A stretch of DNA of 64,000 nt, from positions 14,906-78,905 of the forward strand of contig NZ_JACJSE010000031.1 of assembly GCF_014698045.1 (NCBI RefSeq), given 5' to 3'. This DNA is from Aulosira sp. FACHB-615. GTDB lineage: Bacteria > Cyanobacteriota > Cyanobacteriia > Cyanobacteriales > Nostocaceae. The notes beneath the pieces were generated by a model, which was not told where the DNA came from, did not search any database, and saw only the letters and a program-made list of their open reading frames with translations. The position numbers and the translations under genes were made by a program. Shown here piece after piece: positions 26,927 to 36,442 of the stretch (its first letter is position 1; each line of letters starts with the position of its first letter).

Positions 26927-29458
26927 ATGACGACATTTGAGCAAGCTCCAATATTTCAGTGCGAATTTGAAGACGATCGCACCGGGTTAAGTAAAGAAAC
27001 TATCAAACGTGCTTTAGCTGATAATCTTTTTTACATCCAAGGTAAATACCCTGGTACAGCCACGCTCAATGATTATTATATGGCTTTGGCTTACACCGTG
27101 CGCGATCGCATGTTGCAACGTTGGTTTAAAACTACGGAAGCCTATACAAAAAAAGGTGTCAAAGTTGTCAGTTATCTCTCCGCAGAATTTCTCTTGGGGC
27201 CGCACTTAAGCAATAACTTGATCAACTTGGGGATTTATGATTTAGTCCGCCAAACCGTGGAAGAAACTGGGCTAGATTTTGTGCAACTGCGCGAAATTGA
27301 AGAAGAACCAGGCCTAGGAAATGGTGGTCTAGGTCGTCTGGCGGCTTGTTACATGGACTCTCTGTCAACTCTCGAAATTCCCGCCATTGGCTATGGAATT
27401 CGCTACGAATTTGGTATTTTTGACCAAGAAATTCGGGATGGTTGGCAAGTAGAAATTACAGATAAATGGCTGCATTTAGGCAACCCTTGGGAAATTCCCC
27501 GCCTAGAAGAAACCATCGAAGTCAAGTTTGGTGGTCGCACCGAAGGTTATTACGATGAAAAATGCCGTTATCGGGTACGCTGGATTCCCGATAAAGTGGT
27601 CAAAGGTGTTCCCTACGATACGCCCATCTTAGGTTATCGCGTCAACACGGCGAATACCTTACGGTTGTGGAAAGCTGAAGCGCCGGAATCGTTTGAATTT
27701 AAGGCATTTAACGATGGTAACTATTACGGTGCTGTCAACAAAAAAGTAGTTTCCGAGAATATTACCAAAGTTCTTTATCCTAACGATGAGTTGCAGCAAG
27801 GTAAAGAACTGCGCTTAGAACAACAATATTTCTTTGTGTCTTGTTCTCTGCAAGATATGATTCGGCTGCACTTGCAAAAAGGCGAAACCATAGAGACTTT
27901 TCATCAATCATTTGCCGTACAACTCAATGACACTCACCCCTCCATCGGTGTGGCAGAATTGATGCGGCTCTTGGTAGATGAACATCAACTAGAGTGGGAT
28001 CAAGCTTGGCAAATTACGCAAAATACCTTTGGCTACACCAATCACACCTTGTTACCAGAAGCTCTAGAAAAGTGGCCTTTAAGACTATTCAGTAACTTAC
28101 TGCCCAGACATTTGCAAATTATCTATGAAATTAACCAACGCTTTCTCGGTCAAGTGCGTGCTAAATATCCCGACGATAGCGATCGCCTAGCGCGGCTATC
28201 ATTGATTGATGAAAGTGGGGAAAAATATGTCCGTATGGCACATTTAGCCAGTGTTGGTTCCCACGCAATTAACGGTGTCGCCGCTTTACATACAGAGTTA
28301 CTCAAACAAGATGTTCTGCGTGACTTTTACGAATTTTGGCCAGAGAAATTCACCAACAAAACCAATGGTGTTACACCCCGACGTTGGATAGTAGTGAGTA
28401 ATCCCCAACTGGCTAACTTGATTACTCGTAAAATTGGGACAGATTGGATTAGCCATTTAGAAGATTTAAAGCGACTCGAAGCTTTTGTCGAAGATGCTGA
28501 GTTTCGTCATGAATGGCGGCAAACCAAGCAAGATATTAAGACTTATTTGGCAAATTATATTAAGGACAACCACGGAATTGAAGTCAATCCCGAATCACTG
28601 TTTGATGTGCAAGTGAAGCGGCTGCATGAGTACAAGCGCCAACACTTGAATGTGCTGCACATCATCACCCTTTATAAACGCCTCAAAGACAATCCCAATC
28701 TGGAAATTACACCCCGCACCTTTATTTTTGGTGGGAAAGCTGCTCCCGGCTACTTCATAGCGAAATTAATCATTAAACTCATCAATTCTGTTGGGGATGT
28801 GATTAATAATGATCCCGATATGCGCGATCGCCTAAAAGTAGTATTCTTACCTGATTACAATGTCAGGTTTGGTCAACGAGTTTACCCAGCCGCCGACCTT
28901 TCCGAACAAATCTCGACGGCTGGTAAAGAAGCTTCCGGGACTGGCAATATGAAATTTGCCATGAATGGCTCACTAACTATCGGTACACTTGATGGCGCTA
29001 ACATCGAAATTCGGGAAGAAGTAGGTGCAGAAAACTTCTTCTTGTTTGGACTGACAACCGAACAAGTATATGATTTAAAATCCAGAGGCTATAACCCTTG
29101 GGATTATTACCATAGCAATCACCAACTCAAAGAAGTCATTGACTTGATCAGTTCAGGATTCTTCTCGCATGGTGATACTAATCTGTTCCGGCCATTAGTA
29201 GACTCACTGTTGTACCACGATCCTTATCTGCTGTTTGCCGATTACCAGTCTTACATTGACTGTCAAGACCAGGTAAATCATGCTTACCGTGACCAAGAAC
29301 ACTGGACAAAAATGTCAATTCTCAATGCAGCTAGGATGGGTAAATTCTCTTCTGACCGAGCCATTAAAGAATATTGCCAAGAAATTTGGAATGCTGTACC
29401 CGTGAAAATCGAACTAGCAGAATATATTCAAGCTAGGGCTGGTTTGAAAGTGAACTGA
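26927..29458 (+). CDS. glgP: Glycogen phosphorylase (long, E. coli/plant type)
   Basis: An 843-aa GT35 enzyme of the glycogen/maltodextrin phosphorylase class. It carries YLSAEFLLGPHLSNNL, EEPGLGNGGLGRLAACYMDS, QLNDTHPSIGVAELMRLL and the PLP-binding loop KEASGTGNMKFAMNGSLTIG, with length and N-terminus typical of the class. It releases glucose-1-phosphate from glycogen. With the short-class enzyme at 21258 it gives two phosphorylases within 8 kb on opposite strands, which may serve different glycogen pools or conditions. Confidence 0.95.
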   Translation: MTTFEQAPIFQCEFEDDRTGLSKETIKRALADNLFYIQGKYPGTATLNDYYMALAYTVRDRMLQRWFKTTEAYTKKGVKVVSYLSAEFLLGPHLSNNLINLGIYDLVRQTVEETGLDFVQLREIEEEPGLGNGGLGRLAACYMDSLSTLEIPAIGYGIRYEFGIFDQEIRDGWQVEITDKWLHLGNPWEIPRLEETIEVKFGGRTEGYYDEKCRYRVRWIPDKVVKGVPYDTPILGYRVNTANTLRLWKAEAPESFEFKAFNDGNYYGAVNKKVVSENITKVLYPNDELQQGKELRLEQQYFFVSCSLQDMIRLHLQKGETIETFHQSFAVQLNDTHPSIGVAELMRLLVDEHQLEWDQAWQITQNTFGYTNHTLLPEALEKWPLRLFSNLLPRHLQIIYEINQRFLGQVRAKYPDDSDRLARLSLIDESGEKYVRMAHLASVGSHAINGVAALHTELLKQDVLRDFYEFWPEKFTNKTNGVTPRRWIVVSNPQLANLITRKIGTDWISHLEDLKRLEAFVEDAEFRHEWRQTKQDIKTYLANYIKDNHGIEVNPESLFDVQVKRLHEYKRQHLNVLHIITLYKRLKDNPNLEITPRTFIFGGKAAPGYFIAKLIIKLINSVGDVINNDPDMRDRLKVVFLPDYNVRFGQRVYPAADLSEQISTAGKEASGTGNMKFAMNGSLTIGTLDGANIEIREEVGAENFFLFGLTTEQVYDLKSRGYNPWDYYHSNHQLKEVIDLISSGFFSHGDTNLFRPLVDSLLYHDPYLLFADYQSYIDCQDQVNHAYRDQEHWTKMSILNAARMGKFSSDRAIKEYCQEIWNAVPVKIELAEYIQARAGLKVN

Positions 29459-30112
29459 TCAAATCAGATAAATTCGGTTTTTGGTTGAGGCGGGTGTAAG
29501 GGTTTAAGGGTATAGGGGTGTAAGAGTGCTGAACACCTACACCCCACACCCTCACACCCCCAATACGGTTCGGTTAACAAATGTATCTGTTGAGGTGAGC
29601 AGGGGGGCGGAGGAGCTTCAGGTGCAGGGGAGAGCGTACCTTCGTTCCCCCTTTCACCCCTGCACCCCTGCACCCTTGCTTGCCTACACAAGTAAGTTTC
29701 TTATCCGAACCGTATTGTTCACACCCCTACACCCTAAAATTTCAGGAAACCTCTGGCATTAATTAACGTCACAACATTAGCCAGTCAAAAACTACATCTC
29801 ATTAGCATCTACTTAATAGTAGTGTCTAGGTTGGTTAAGACATTAGTAAATGTAAACGACAGCAACAGGCTTTTATTTAACTCTGTAACCTGTCACCTAT
29901 CACCTGTAACCTACCTTCTGCTATAAAACAACCCACAGCATGAGATAATGGCGAAACCTGTGCCATACTCTATGGGGTAGTCATAACATAGCCTCCCCTA
30001 TCAACAGAGTGCGCTCAAAACGAGACAAGATTTGGGTAAGATAAAGGAGCTATCTTTTCTGCATGGCAGATACCGAGAGAAGCTTTTTCCGACCCCCTTT
30101 GGAGATATTTCT
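29459..30112. other. Gene-free region upstream of psbI with a MITE-like element
   Basis: Holds G/C-rich GGGTGTAAGGG-type repeats around 29490-29560, the element at 29562-29716, more short repeats and the psbI promoter region. ORFs read in it are shadows of the repeats. Confidence 0.6.
29562..29716. mobile_element. MITE-like element with AATACGGTTCGG ends
   Basis: 155 bp bounded by a perfect 12-bp inverted repeat (AATACGGTTCGG at 29562-29573, CCGAACCGTATT at 29705-29716), with weaker similarity for about 8 more bases inside. No coding capacity. Confidence 0.8.
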
Positions 30113-30229
30113 ATGCTGACTTTAAAAATCGCTGTTTATATTGTTGTTGCCTTCTTTGTGACTATCTTTGTCTTCGGATTCTTGTCAAATGATCCTGCTC
30201 GTAACCCCGGCCGTCGGGATTTAGAGTAA
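30113..30229 (+). CDS. psbI: Photosystem II reaction centre protein I
   Basis: A 38-aa single-helix protein, MLTLKIAVYIVVAFFVTIFV..., ending FLSNDPARNPGRRDLE, the signature PsbI C-terminus. PsbI sits beside D1 in the photosystem II core and helps assembly and stability. I start at the internal Met (30113) because the family starts there, and GGAGAT precedes it at the right distance; a longer in-frame start 81 bp upstream (30032) has no support. The single transmembrane helix spans about residues 5-26. Standing alone is normal for psbI in cyanobacteria. Confidence 0.97.
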   Translation: MLTLKIAVYIVVAFFVTIFVFGFLSNDPARNPGRRDLE

Positions 30230-30616
30230 GTACAAGACAAATTATCCGCGACTGCCGGAAGGTGGAAAACAACCAAAGTCACGGACAATTGCTGGCTATC
30301 CTACAGGAAAGCTTTACGTTTAAATACTGATTAGCAGTTGCTACACAGGGAAAATCCGCAGCCATTGGCTAACACGGAGTTTCCCTTCACAGTAACTGGG
30401 TTTTTACTAAAGTAATAGTATTAAAATATACTATTTATTAGGCGATCGCAAAGTTATCCCTAGTAGGAAAGCGTTTTCTAGCAGTGTCCTTGACAGTGGA
30501 ATTTCCTCTTTTTAGCAGCTTGCTGCACGTAGGCAGAAAGCAAAAGTCGGAAGACACAAGTGTTCTCATCTTTCCGGCTAATCGTTGGCTATTTGTTAGG
30601 TTAATTTTGCCCAGAT
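30230..30616. other. Intergenic region between psbI and the DUF3769 gene
   Basis: 387 bp with no gene, RNA or clear terminator that I can support. It includes a TTTTTAGCAGCTTGCTGCACG stretch, a possible weak hairpin. Confidence 0.45.
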
Positions 30617-33340
30617 ATGCTTCATCCAGTTCTGCCGCCTGCGCCACCGCCTGTTATTGAACCGATCAAATCGACAAATTCGCTGTCATCAGTTGACAAT
30701 CCCCAAACTTATGCTTTTGTAGAATCAGCTAGTGATGCTCAAAACACGGCTGAAAAACCGCAAACTGCCAAAATTGCCGATACTAAAAATCTACCGCCTC
30801 AATTAGTACCGATCGCATCTACTTCAGATAATTTAGTCAAGACAAAAACTCTACCCACTCCCCATACACCAGAAACTTTACCCCCAGCACTATCGCCGTT
30901 TTCTCCCTCCAGAAGTGCTACAAGTTTAGGACAACCCCTCAGTATTGGTTATGGCGTTCAGTCAGGGAATCTAATTGGGGAAAATACATCACAAACTGGC
31001 GCATCTGTTCAGCAATTCCCCGCACCCGCAAAATTTGTCACTGAACCAGTCGCCCAGCCAGCATCAGCAGAAAAAATCCCTGCATCTGCAAAAGTCGTCA
31101 CTGAACCAGTTACTCAGTCAGCATCGGCAGAAAAAATCCCCACACCCGCAAAAGTCGTCACTGAAAAAATCACACCACAGTCACCTGTTCAGCAATTTCC
31201 CCCAGCAGCAAAAGTCGTTGCTGAACAAGTTACTCCACCCGCATCACAAAGCACAACAGCACAGCCACAACAACCAAAAACTATTAATCTTTCGGGGAAA
31301 TTTAGCGACTATATACCTAACACTCAGCCAGTTCAAAATATTATTGAGTTTAAATCTCGCAACCTCACCAGCCAATCAAATAACCCGACCAATATAGAAT
31401 TTAAATCACCCAGCCAACCAACTCCCCCAAGTACAACTTCTCCCACGCCCCAACAGCCATCACAAACAACCACACCAGTGGTTAGAGAAAGAATTGTGGA
31501 AGTGATCTCAGATCGGCAGGAGTATGATGAACAACGAAGAATTGTGACGGCGGAAGGCAATGTAGTAGTGCGATTTGATGGGGCTGTAGTGGATGCCGAT
31601 CGCCTACAAGTGAATTTAGCCAACTTAATTGCCGTTGGGGAAGGGGATGTGGCCTTGACTAGAGGTGATCAAGTATTGCGTGGTCAACGTTTTACTTATA
31701 ACTTTTTGCAAGACAGTGGGGAATTAGAAAATGGCAGAGGCGAAATTTATATCCCCACATCCTCTACAGATTTGGGCTTTTTACCTGCTGAGAATACCCC
31801 TGGTGGTTTACAACTCAGACCACCAAGCGATCGCATTCGTACTAATCAACCCCTCACCAATGTCCAAAATCCGGGCGAAGTGAACGTGGTTGTCGGTGGT
31901 CGTGGCGCAAGTAATCTACCAACACCAAAACAAGGCGGACAAGTTAAGCGACTGCGATTTGAAGCTAGACACATCGATTTTTATCCACGGGGTTGGCAAG
32001 CTAGGGATGTGCGAATTACCAATGACCCATTTTCACCTCCCGAACTAGAGTTACGGGCGAGTAAAGTTACACTGACACGCCAAGCTCCATTAATTGACCG
32101 CATTAAAACCGAACGTCAGCGTTTGGTATTTGATCAAGGTCTGAGTTTACCCATCCCCGTAGATAGCCAAACTATTGACCGCCGGGAACAAGAAGTCACT
32201 CCTGCAATTGTCTCGCCTGGCTATGATGGCGATGACCGTGGTGGTTTATATTTGGAACGAGGTTTTACACCCATCAATACCGAAACAACAAGTTGGACAA
32301 TTACACCGCAGTTTTTTTTACAAAAAGCCATTCAGTCAGGTTTAGAAAATCCCGCATCTTTGTTTGGTGTGAGAAGTAAACTGAATTCAGTTTTAGACCC
32401 AAAAACCACACTGCGCGGTTCAGGAGAATTAACTAGTTTTGACTTGAGCCAACTAGACTCAAATTTGCGGGCGAGTTTGCGACTGCGGCGAGAATTAGGC
32501 GATCGCAATCCACATCTTTTAAATGTGGAATATAGTTACCGCGATCGCTTGTATAACGGTTCTCTTGGCTTTCAAACTGTCCAAAGTAATTTGGGCGCTG
32601 TTGTCACCTCGCCGATTATTCCTTTGGGGAAAAGTGGTATTAACCTCGACTATCAAGCAAGCGCACAATATATTACTGCTAATAGCGATCGTCAAAACTT
32701 ATTTAGCACCAACATTGGTCAAACAATTGATCGTGTCTCTTTAGGTCGTCTACAAGCCAGCGCCGCTCTCAGCACTGGTGTGTTTCTCTGGCAGGGAAAA
32801 CCATTAGCCCCCACAGCTACCGCCGGCTTGCGTTATACACCTAGACCTGTAGTTCCTTATATACAAGCGTCAGCTAGTATTAGAGGTACTACTACTTATT
32901 ACACCAGTGGAGATGACCAAACCAATCTCATTGGTTCAGTTGGTTTACAAGGACAGATTGGCCATTTTTCCCGTCCTTTTTTTGATTACACAGGCTTTAA
33001 TATCAGTTACTCTAGAGGCTTAACTAGCGGATTATCACCTTTTTTGTTTGACCGATTTGTTGATAACCAAGTCTTGAATGCGGGAATTGTTCAACAAATT
33101 TATGGGCCATTTCGGATTGGGTTTCAGACCTCAATTAACTTGGATACAGGCAGAGAAACCAGTACAGACTATGTTTTAGAATATAGCCGCCGCACCTATG
33201 GCATTACCCTACGCTACAATCCCGTCTTAGAATTAGGCGGTTTCAGCATTCGCATTAGTGACTTTAATTGGACTGGTGGTACAGATCCATTTTCGACGAA
33301 TCAAGTTACACCTGTAGTTGGAGGTGTGCGCCAGGAATAA
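30617..33340 (+). CDS. Large DUF3769/LptD-like outer-membrane protein
   Basis: A 907-aa cyanobacterial protein. Residues ~1-290 are Pro/Thr/Gln-rich and low-complexity, including three or four imperfect 20-residue repeats (AKVVTEPVTQPASAEKIP type at ~135-205). An OstA/LptA-like strand region follows at ~295-390 (ISDRQEYDEQRRIVTAEGNV, VVDADRLQVNLA), then a long DUF3769 beta-rich region to the end that looks like a beta-barrel. In Gram-negative bacteria this domain combination is LptD, which inserts lipopolysaccharide. There is no visible signal peptide, and an in-frame stop just upstream limits the start to this ATG. Confidence 0.82.
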   Translation: MLHPVLPPAPPPVIEPIKSTNSLSSVDNPQTYAFVESASDAQNTAEKPQTAKIADTKNLPPQLVPIASTSDNLVKTKTLPTPHTPETLPPALSPFSPSRSATSLGQPLSIGYGVQSGNLIGENTSQTGASVQQFPAPAKFVTEPVAQPASAEKIPASAKVVTEPVTQSASAEKIPTPAKVVTEKITPQSPVQQFPPAAKVVAEQVTPPASQSTTAQPQQPKTINLSGKFSDYIPNTQPVQNIIEFKSRNLTSQSNNPTNIEFKSPSQPTPPSTTSPTPQQPSQTTTPVVRERIVEVISDRQEYDEQRRIVTAEGNVVVRFDGAVVDADRLQVNLANLIAVGEGDVALTRGDQVLRGQRFTYNFLQDSGELENGRGEIYIPTSSTDLGFLPAENTPGGLQLRPPSDRIRTNQPLTNVQNPGEVNVVVGGRGASNLPTPKQGGQVKRLRFEARHIDFYPRGWQARDVRITNDPFSPPELELRASKVTLTRQAPLIDRIKTERQRLVFDQGLSLPIPVDSQTIDRREQEVTPAIVSPGYDGDDRGGLYLERGFTPINTETTSWTITPQFFLQKAIQSGLENPASLFGVRSKLNSVLDPKTTLRGSGELTSFDLSQLDSNLRASLRLRRELGDRNPHLLNVEYSYRDRLYNGSLGFQTVQSNLGAVVTSPIIPLGKSGINLDYQASAQYITANSDRQNLFSTNIGQTIDRVSLGRLQASAALSTGVFLWQGKPLAPTATAGLRYTPRPVVPYIQASASIRGTTTYYTSGDDQTNLIGSVGLQGQIGHFSRPFFDYTGFNISYSRGLTSGLSPFLFDRFVDNQVLNAGIVQQIYGPFRIGFQTSINLDTGRETSTDYVLEYSRRTYGITLRYNPVLELGGFSIRISDFNWTGGTDPFSTNQVTPVVGGVRQE

Positions 33341-33650
33341 TCTTGGGGATTGACAACTAAAAAAATATCTCATCATTCAGGGACAAGGGAGACAAGGGAG
33401 ATAGAGGTCTTGCTGAGTCAACACATTGGATAATGTATGAGGAAATACGACTTTAGGACTTACTACAACTTAGTATCAGCAAGTTCTTGCGTCTCATTAG
33501 ACACTAGCTTTATGTATGTTATTATCGGGTTTTAACTTTCAGGATTGAGTAATTAGCCAGCATCAACACAAAAAAAGCACTGGAAAACTTATATTTCTAA
33601 TTCAGTAACCAGCACTTTTTATACAAAGGCTAACAGGCTAAGGCGCTGCT
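33341..33650. other. Intergenic region upstream of hpsL-like gene
   Basis: 310 bp without a gene. It includes a repeat of AGCACTGG/CCAGCAC near 33570-33625 and a stretch (GGGACAAGGGAGACAAGG) that recurs near 7600 as ACAAGGGAGACAAGG. Promoter of the hps genes is probably here. Confidence 0.4.
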
Positions 33651-35309
33651 ATGGCAAAAGTAAAATCAAAAGTCCAGAAATCAAAAAACTCGAAAAAGCA
33701 GCCTAAAAAGGAAGCACCGACTCTTAGCCTCCAAGAAAGGTTAGCCCAAAAGCGTCAAGCAACGAAAGCCCGCAAAGAATTTATGGATTTACTCACTAAA
33801 TCCTTATCTGGTGCGTTGTTTTTAGGTTTTTTGCTGTTTTTAGTTGCCGGTATTAAGGCTGCATTACCTGCTGTCTTGGGGGTACTGGTGATGTCTTTTT
33901 CTTATAAATACCCTCGTCAGGCTTTAATTGCCTTTATTATCTACGTTCCCTTTGGCGGCACAATTACTTATTACATTGGTAATAGTCCGATTCTGCAATT
34001 GGCTAAAGATTCATTTTACATCCCAGCTGCGATCGCTCTTTGGCAAATTTGCCGCAAACAGAAACTACCATTCATCATCCCCAAGCAAATTAAAATCCCA
34101 TTGTTTATTTTATTGGGTTCTTGTTTGCTCACTCTCGTATTTATCAATGGTGGACAACAGTTTAACCCACCACCAGCTGGACTATTAGAGGAACCTGTTA
34201 AAGAATTTCCCATAGGCTTAGGAATTCTCGGTTTAAAAGTTCTTTTAGGTTACGTATCTTTAATTACTTGTATTTACTACCTAATTCGCAATAAGCAAGA
34301 TTTTTTCTTCTTATCGCGTCTACAAATCGTACTAATTATCGTCTGTTGTGTCCTAGGATTGATCCAATACTTATTCTTACTCACTGGAATTTGTGAAGGA
34401 ACTAAAAATCTCGAAGGTTCTGCCTTATTTAAGGCTACACTTGACGCTAGATGTTATTTTGGTGGTTCCCTAGTCTACAGTCCCAGTCAAGGAATAATTC
34501 GGCTACCAGGAACATTTGTTGCACCTTGGCAATGGGCATGGTTTTTAATTTCTAGTACTTTTTTTGCCTTTGCTACAGGCTTTTCCGACCCGTCAATTTT
34601 TTGGCGGTTAATAAGTTTAGGTTCTATGGCTTTAATCTTTGTCAATGCAGTAATTTCGGGACAAAGAATCGCCCTCGGCTTAGTACCTACTTGTTTTGTC
34701 ATGTTACTCTTGCTGACTGGTCAAATTGCTAACTTGAAACGGTTTATCCCCATAGGAGTAGGGTTAGTGATGATTTTGGGAATTGCCGTTGTGAGCAACC
34801 CTGTAGTTGTTCAAGAGAGAATAGATAGTTTTGCCAGTCGTTGGAATGCTTCACCACCTCAAGATTTTATTATTCAGCAATTTGAAGAAAACTTAAAAGA
34901 TACAGATAGCCCTCTAGGAAGTGGTTTAGGTCGAGCCACTAACTCTGCTCGTGCATTAGGTAAAACCAAACTAGTAGAGACTTACTACCCCAAATTAATA
35001 TATGAGATTGGGATTTTTGGCGTATTGGGGTTTCTGGCTTTAGTTACTACACTGACATTTACAGCGTTCACAACTTATCGCTCGATAAAAAACCGTAATT
35101 TCCGCAGTTACGCAGCGTCGATGTGGGTGTTTATATTGTTTATTAGTTACAACACTTACTACTATCCTTTAGATGTCGATCCAGTATCTGTATATTACTG
35201 GTTGGGTGCAGGAATACTATTCAAATTGCCAGTGATAGATAAACAAGAGAAGGAAGATGCCAACCCTGAAAAAGCAACAAATAAAAAAGGTTTAAAAATT
35301 AAGTTTTAA
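33651..35309 (+). CDS. hpsL: Polysaccharide biosynthesis membrane protein, HpsL-like
   Basis: A 552-aa integral membrane protein with a basic Lys-rich N-terminus (~40 residues) followed by about ten hydrophobic segments and a cytoplasmic Lys-rich tail. The O-antigen ligase/Wzy-like loop is around residues 250-330. Its pattern fits HpsL, a component of the Nostoc hormogonium polysaccharide locus (gliding motility). It leads a run with three glycosyltransferases. The symbol is from the family pattern and order, not from a search. Confidence 0.75.
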   Translation: MAKVKSKVQKSKNSKKQPKKEAPTLSLQERLAQKRQATKARKEFMDLLTKSLSGALFLGFLLFLVAGIKAALPAVLGVLVMSFSYKYPRQALIAFIIYVPFGGTITYYIGNSPILQLAKDSFYIPAAIALWQICRKQKLPFIIPKQIKIPLFILLGSCLLTLVFINGGQQFNPPPAGLLEEPVKEFPIGLGILGLKVLLGYVSLITCIYYLIRNKQDFFFLSRLQIVLIIVCCVLGLIQYLFLLTGICEGTKNLEGSALFKATLDARCYFGGSLVYSPSQGIIRLPGTFVAPWQWAWFLISSTFFAFATGFSDPSIFWRLISLGSMALIFVNAVISGQRIALGLVPTCFVMLLLLTGQIANLKRFIPIGVGLVMILGIAVVSNPVVVQERIDSFASRWNASPPQDFIIQQFEENLKDTDSPLGSGLGRATNSARALGKTKLVETYYPKLIYEIGIFGVLGFLALVTTLTFTAFTTYRSIKNRNFRSYAASMWVFILFISYNTYYYPLDVDPVSVYYWLGAGILFKLPVIDKQEKEDANPEKATNKKGLKIKF

Positions 35310-35394
35310 TTCATTAAGTTTCCATCAACAGCGATAGACACCACATTGGGCAATTCTACTAGCAAAACAAACAATTTATTTCACAATCAAACAC

Positions 35395-36375
35395 ATGAAT
35401 GATTTTCCTTTAATTTCCGTAATCATCCCAACTTACGGAAGAGATGAACCACTACGCGATAGTATCGTTGATATTCTCAATCAGGACTATCCAAATTTTG
35501 AAGTTTTGGTAATCGACCAATATCCAAAACACCAACCAGAAGTTCAAGCATATTTAGAAGAGGTAGCGGCAAAAGGGAAAATTAAATTGTTTCACCTAAA
35601 TTGGGCGAGTTTACCAGGGGCGCGAAACTATGGTGTGCGTCGCTCATCTGGGGAAATAATTTTATTTATTGATGATGATGTAAAATTAACGCCTGGCTTT
35701 TTAATGGCTCATGCGAAAAATTATGTACAAAATCCAGAGGTAGGAGCTGTAGCTGGACGAGTATTTGACAGAATGAAATTGGGTGATTCTGGCGGAAAAT
35801 TAGAAATTGAATATCTCCCTCCCCAAGCAATGGATCCTGGCATTGCTTGGTATCATATTGATTTAGTACATACTATTAAGCCCCAGCAGGTTTTAACAGC
35901 TAGGGGTTGCAATATGTCTTTTCGGCGCGAAATTTTTACGAAATACGGACTGAAGTTTGATGAGAGATTTCGTGGGAGTGCAGTCCGGGAAGAATCGGAT
36001 TTTTGTTTGCGACTGCGACAGACTGGATACAAAATTTGGTATGACCCAAAAGCTGATTTAGTGCATTTGGGAGAAGAGACTGGGGGTTGTCATGATATTA
36101 GTATGCGATCGCTCAAATATCAACTCACTTTCTATCACAACCACTTTTTATTAGGGCTGAAAAATTTAACCTTGACTCAAGCCTTACGTTTATACGCCCG
36201 TTTATTTGATTGTCATGTTCTCGGAAGACCACCTTGTCATAAAAGTGGTTCACCTATCAAAATTCTCACTCGCGCTATTTTTTACACTTTGGGTTTCCTG
36301 AAGGCTTTGGGTACTGTCATTCAGTCAGTGTGGAATGATGGACAAATCTATAGCCATTTGGATGAACAAGTTTAG
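35395..36375 (+). CDS. hpsN: Family 2 glycosyltransferase, HpsN-like
   Basis: A 326-aa GT2 (GT-A fold) enzyme: PLISVIIPTYGRDEPLRDSI at the N-terminus, the DxD metal motif in ILFIDDDVKL (about 98), and RGCNMSFRRE with a later VREESDFCLRLRQ acceptor-loop motif. It would add a sugar to a lipid-linked or growing polysaccharide chain. It lies 85 bp after the hpsL-like gene and before two family-4 transferases, matching the Nostoc hps order L-N-O-P. HpsN assignment is by length and context. Confidence 0.8.
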   Translation: MNDFPLISVIIPTYGRDEPLRDSIVDILNQDYPNFEVLVIDQYPKHQPEVQAYLEEVAAKGKIKLFHLNWASLPGARNYGVRRSSGEIILFIDDDVKLTPGFLMAHAKNYVQNPEVGAVAGRVFDRMKLGDSGGKLEIEYLPPQAMDPGIAWYHIDLVHTIKPQQVLTARGCNMSFRREIFTKYGLKFDERFRGSAVREESDFCLRLRQTGYKIWYDPKADLVHLGEETGGCHDISMRSLKYQLTFYHNHFLLGLKNLTLTQALRLYARLFDCHVLGRPPCHKSGSPIKILTRAIFYTLGFLKALGTVIQSVWNDGQIYSHLDEQV

Positions 36376-36442
36376 ATTTTATCACCGCAGATAATATCAT
36401 TTATCTGCGGTTAAATTTATCAATCTATCATGAAAATTAACT

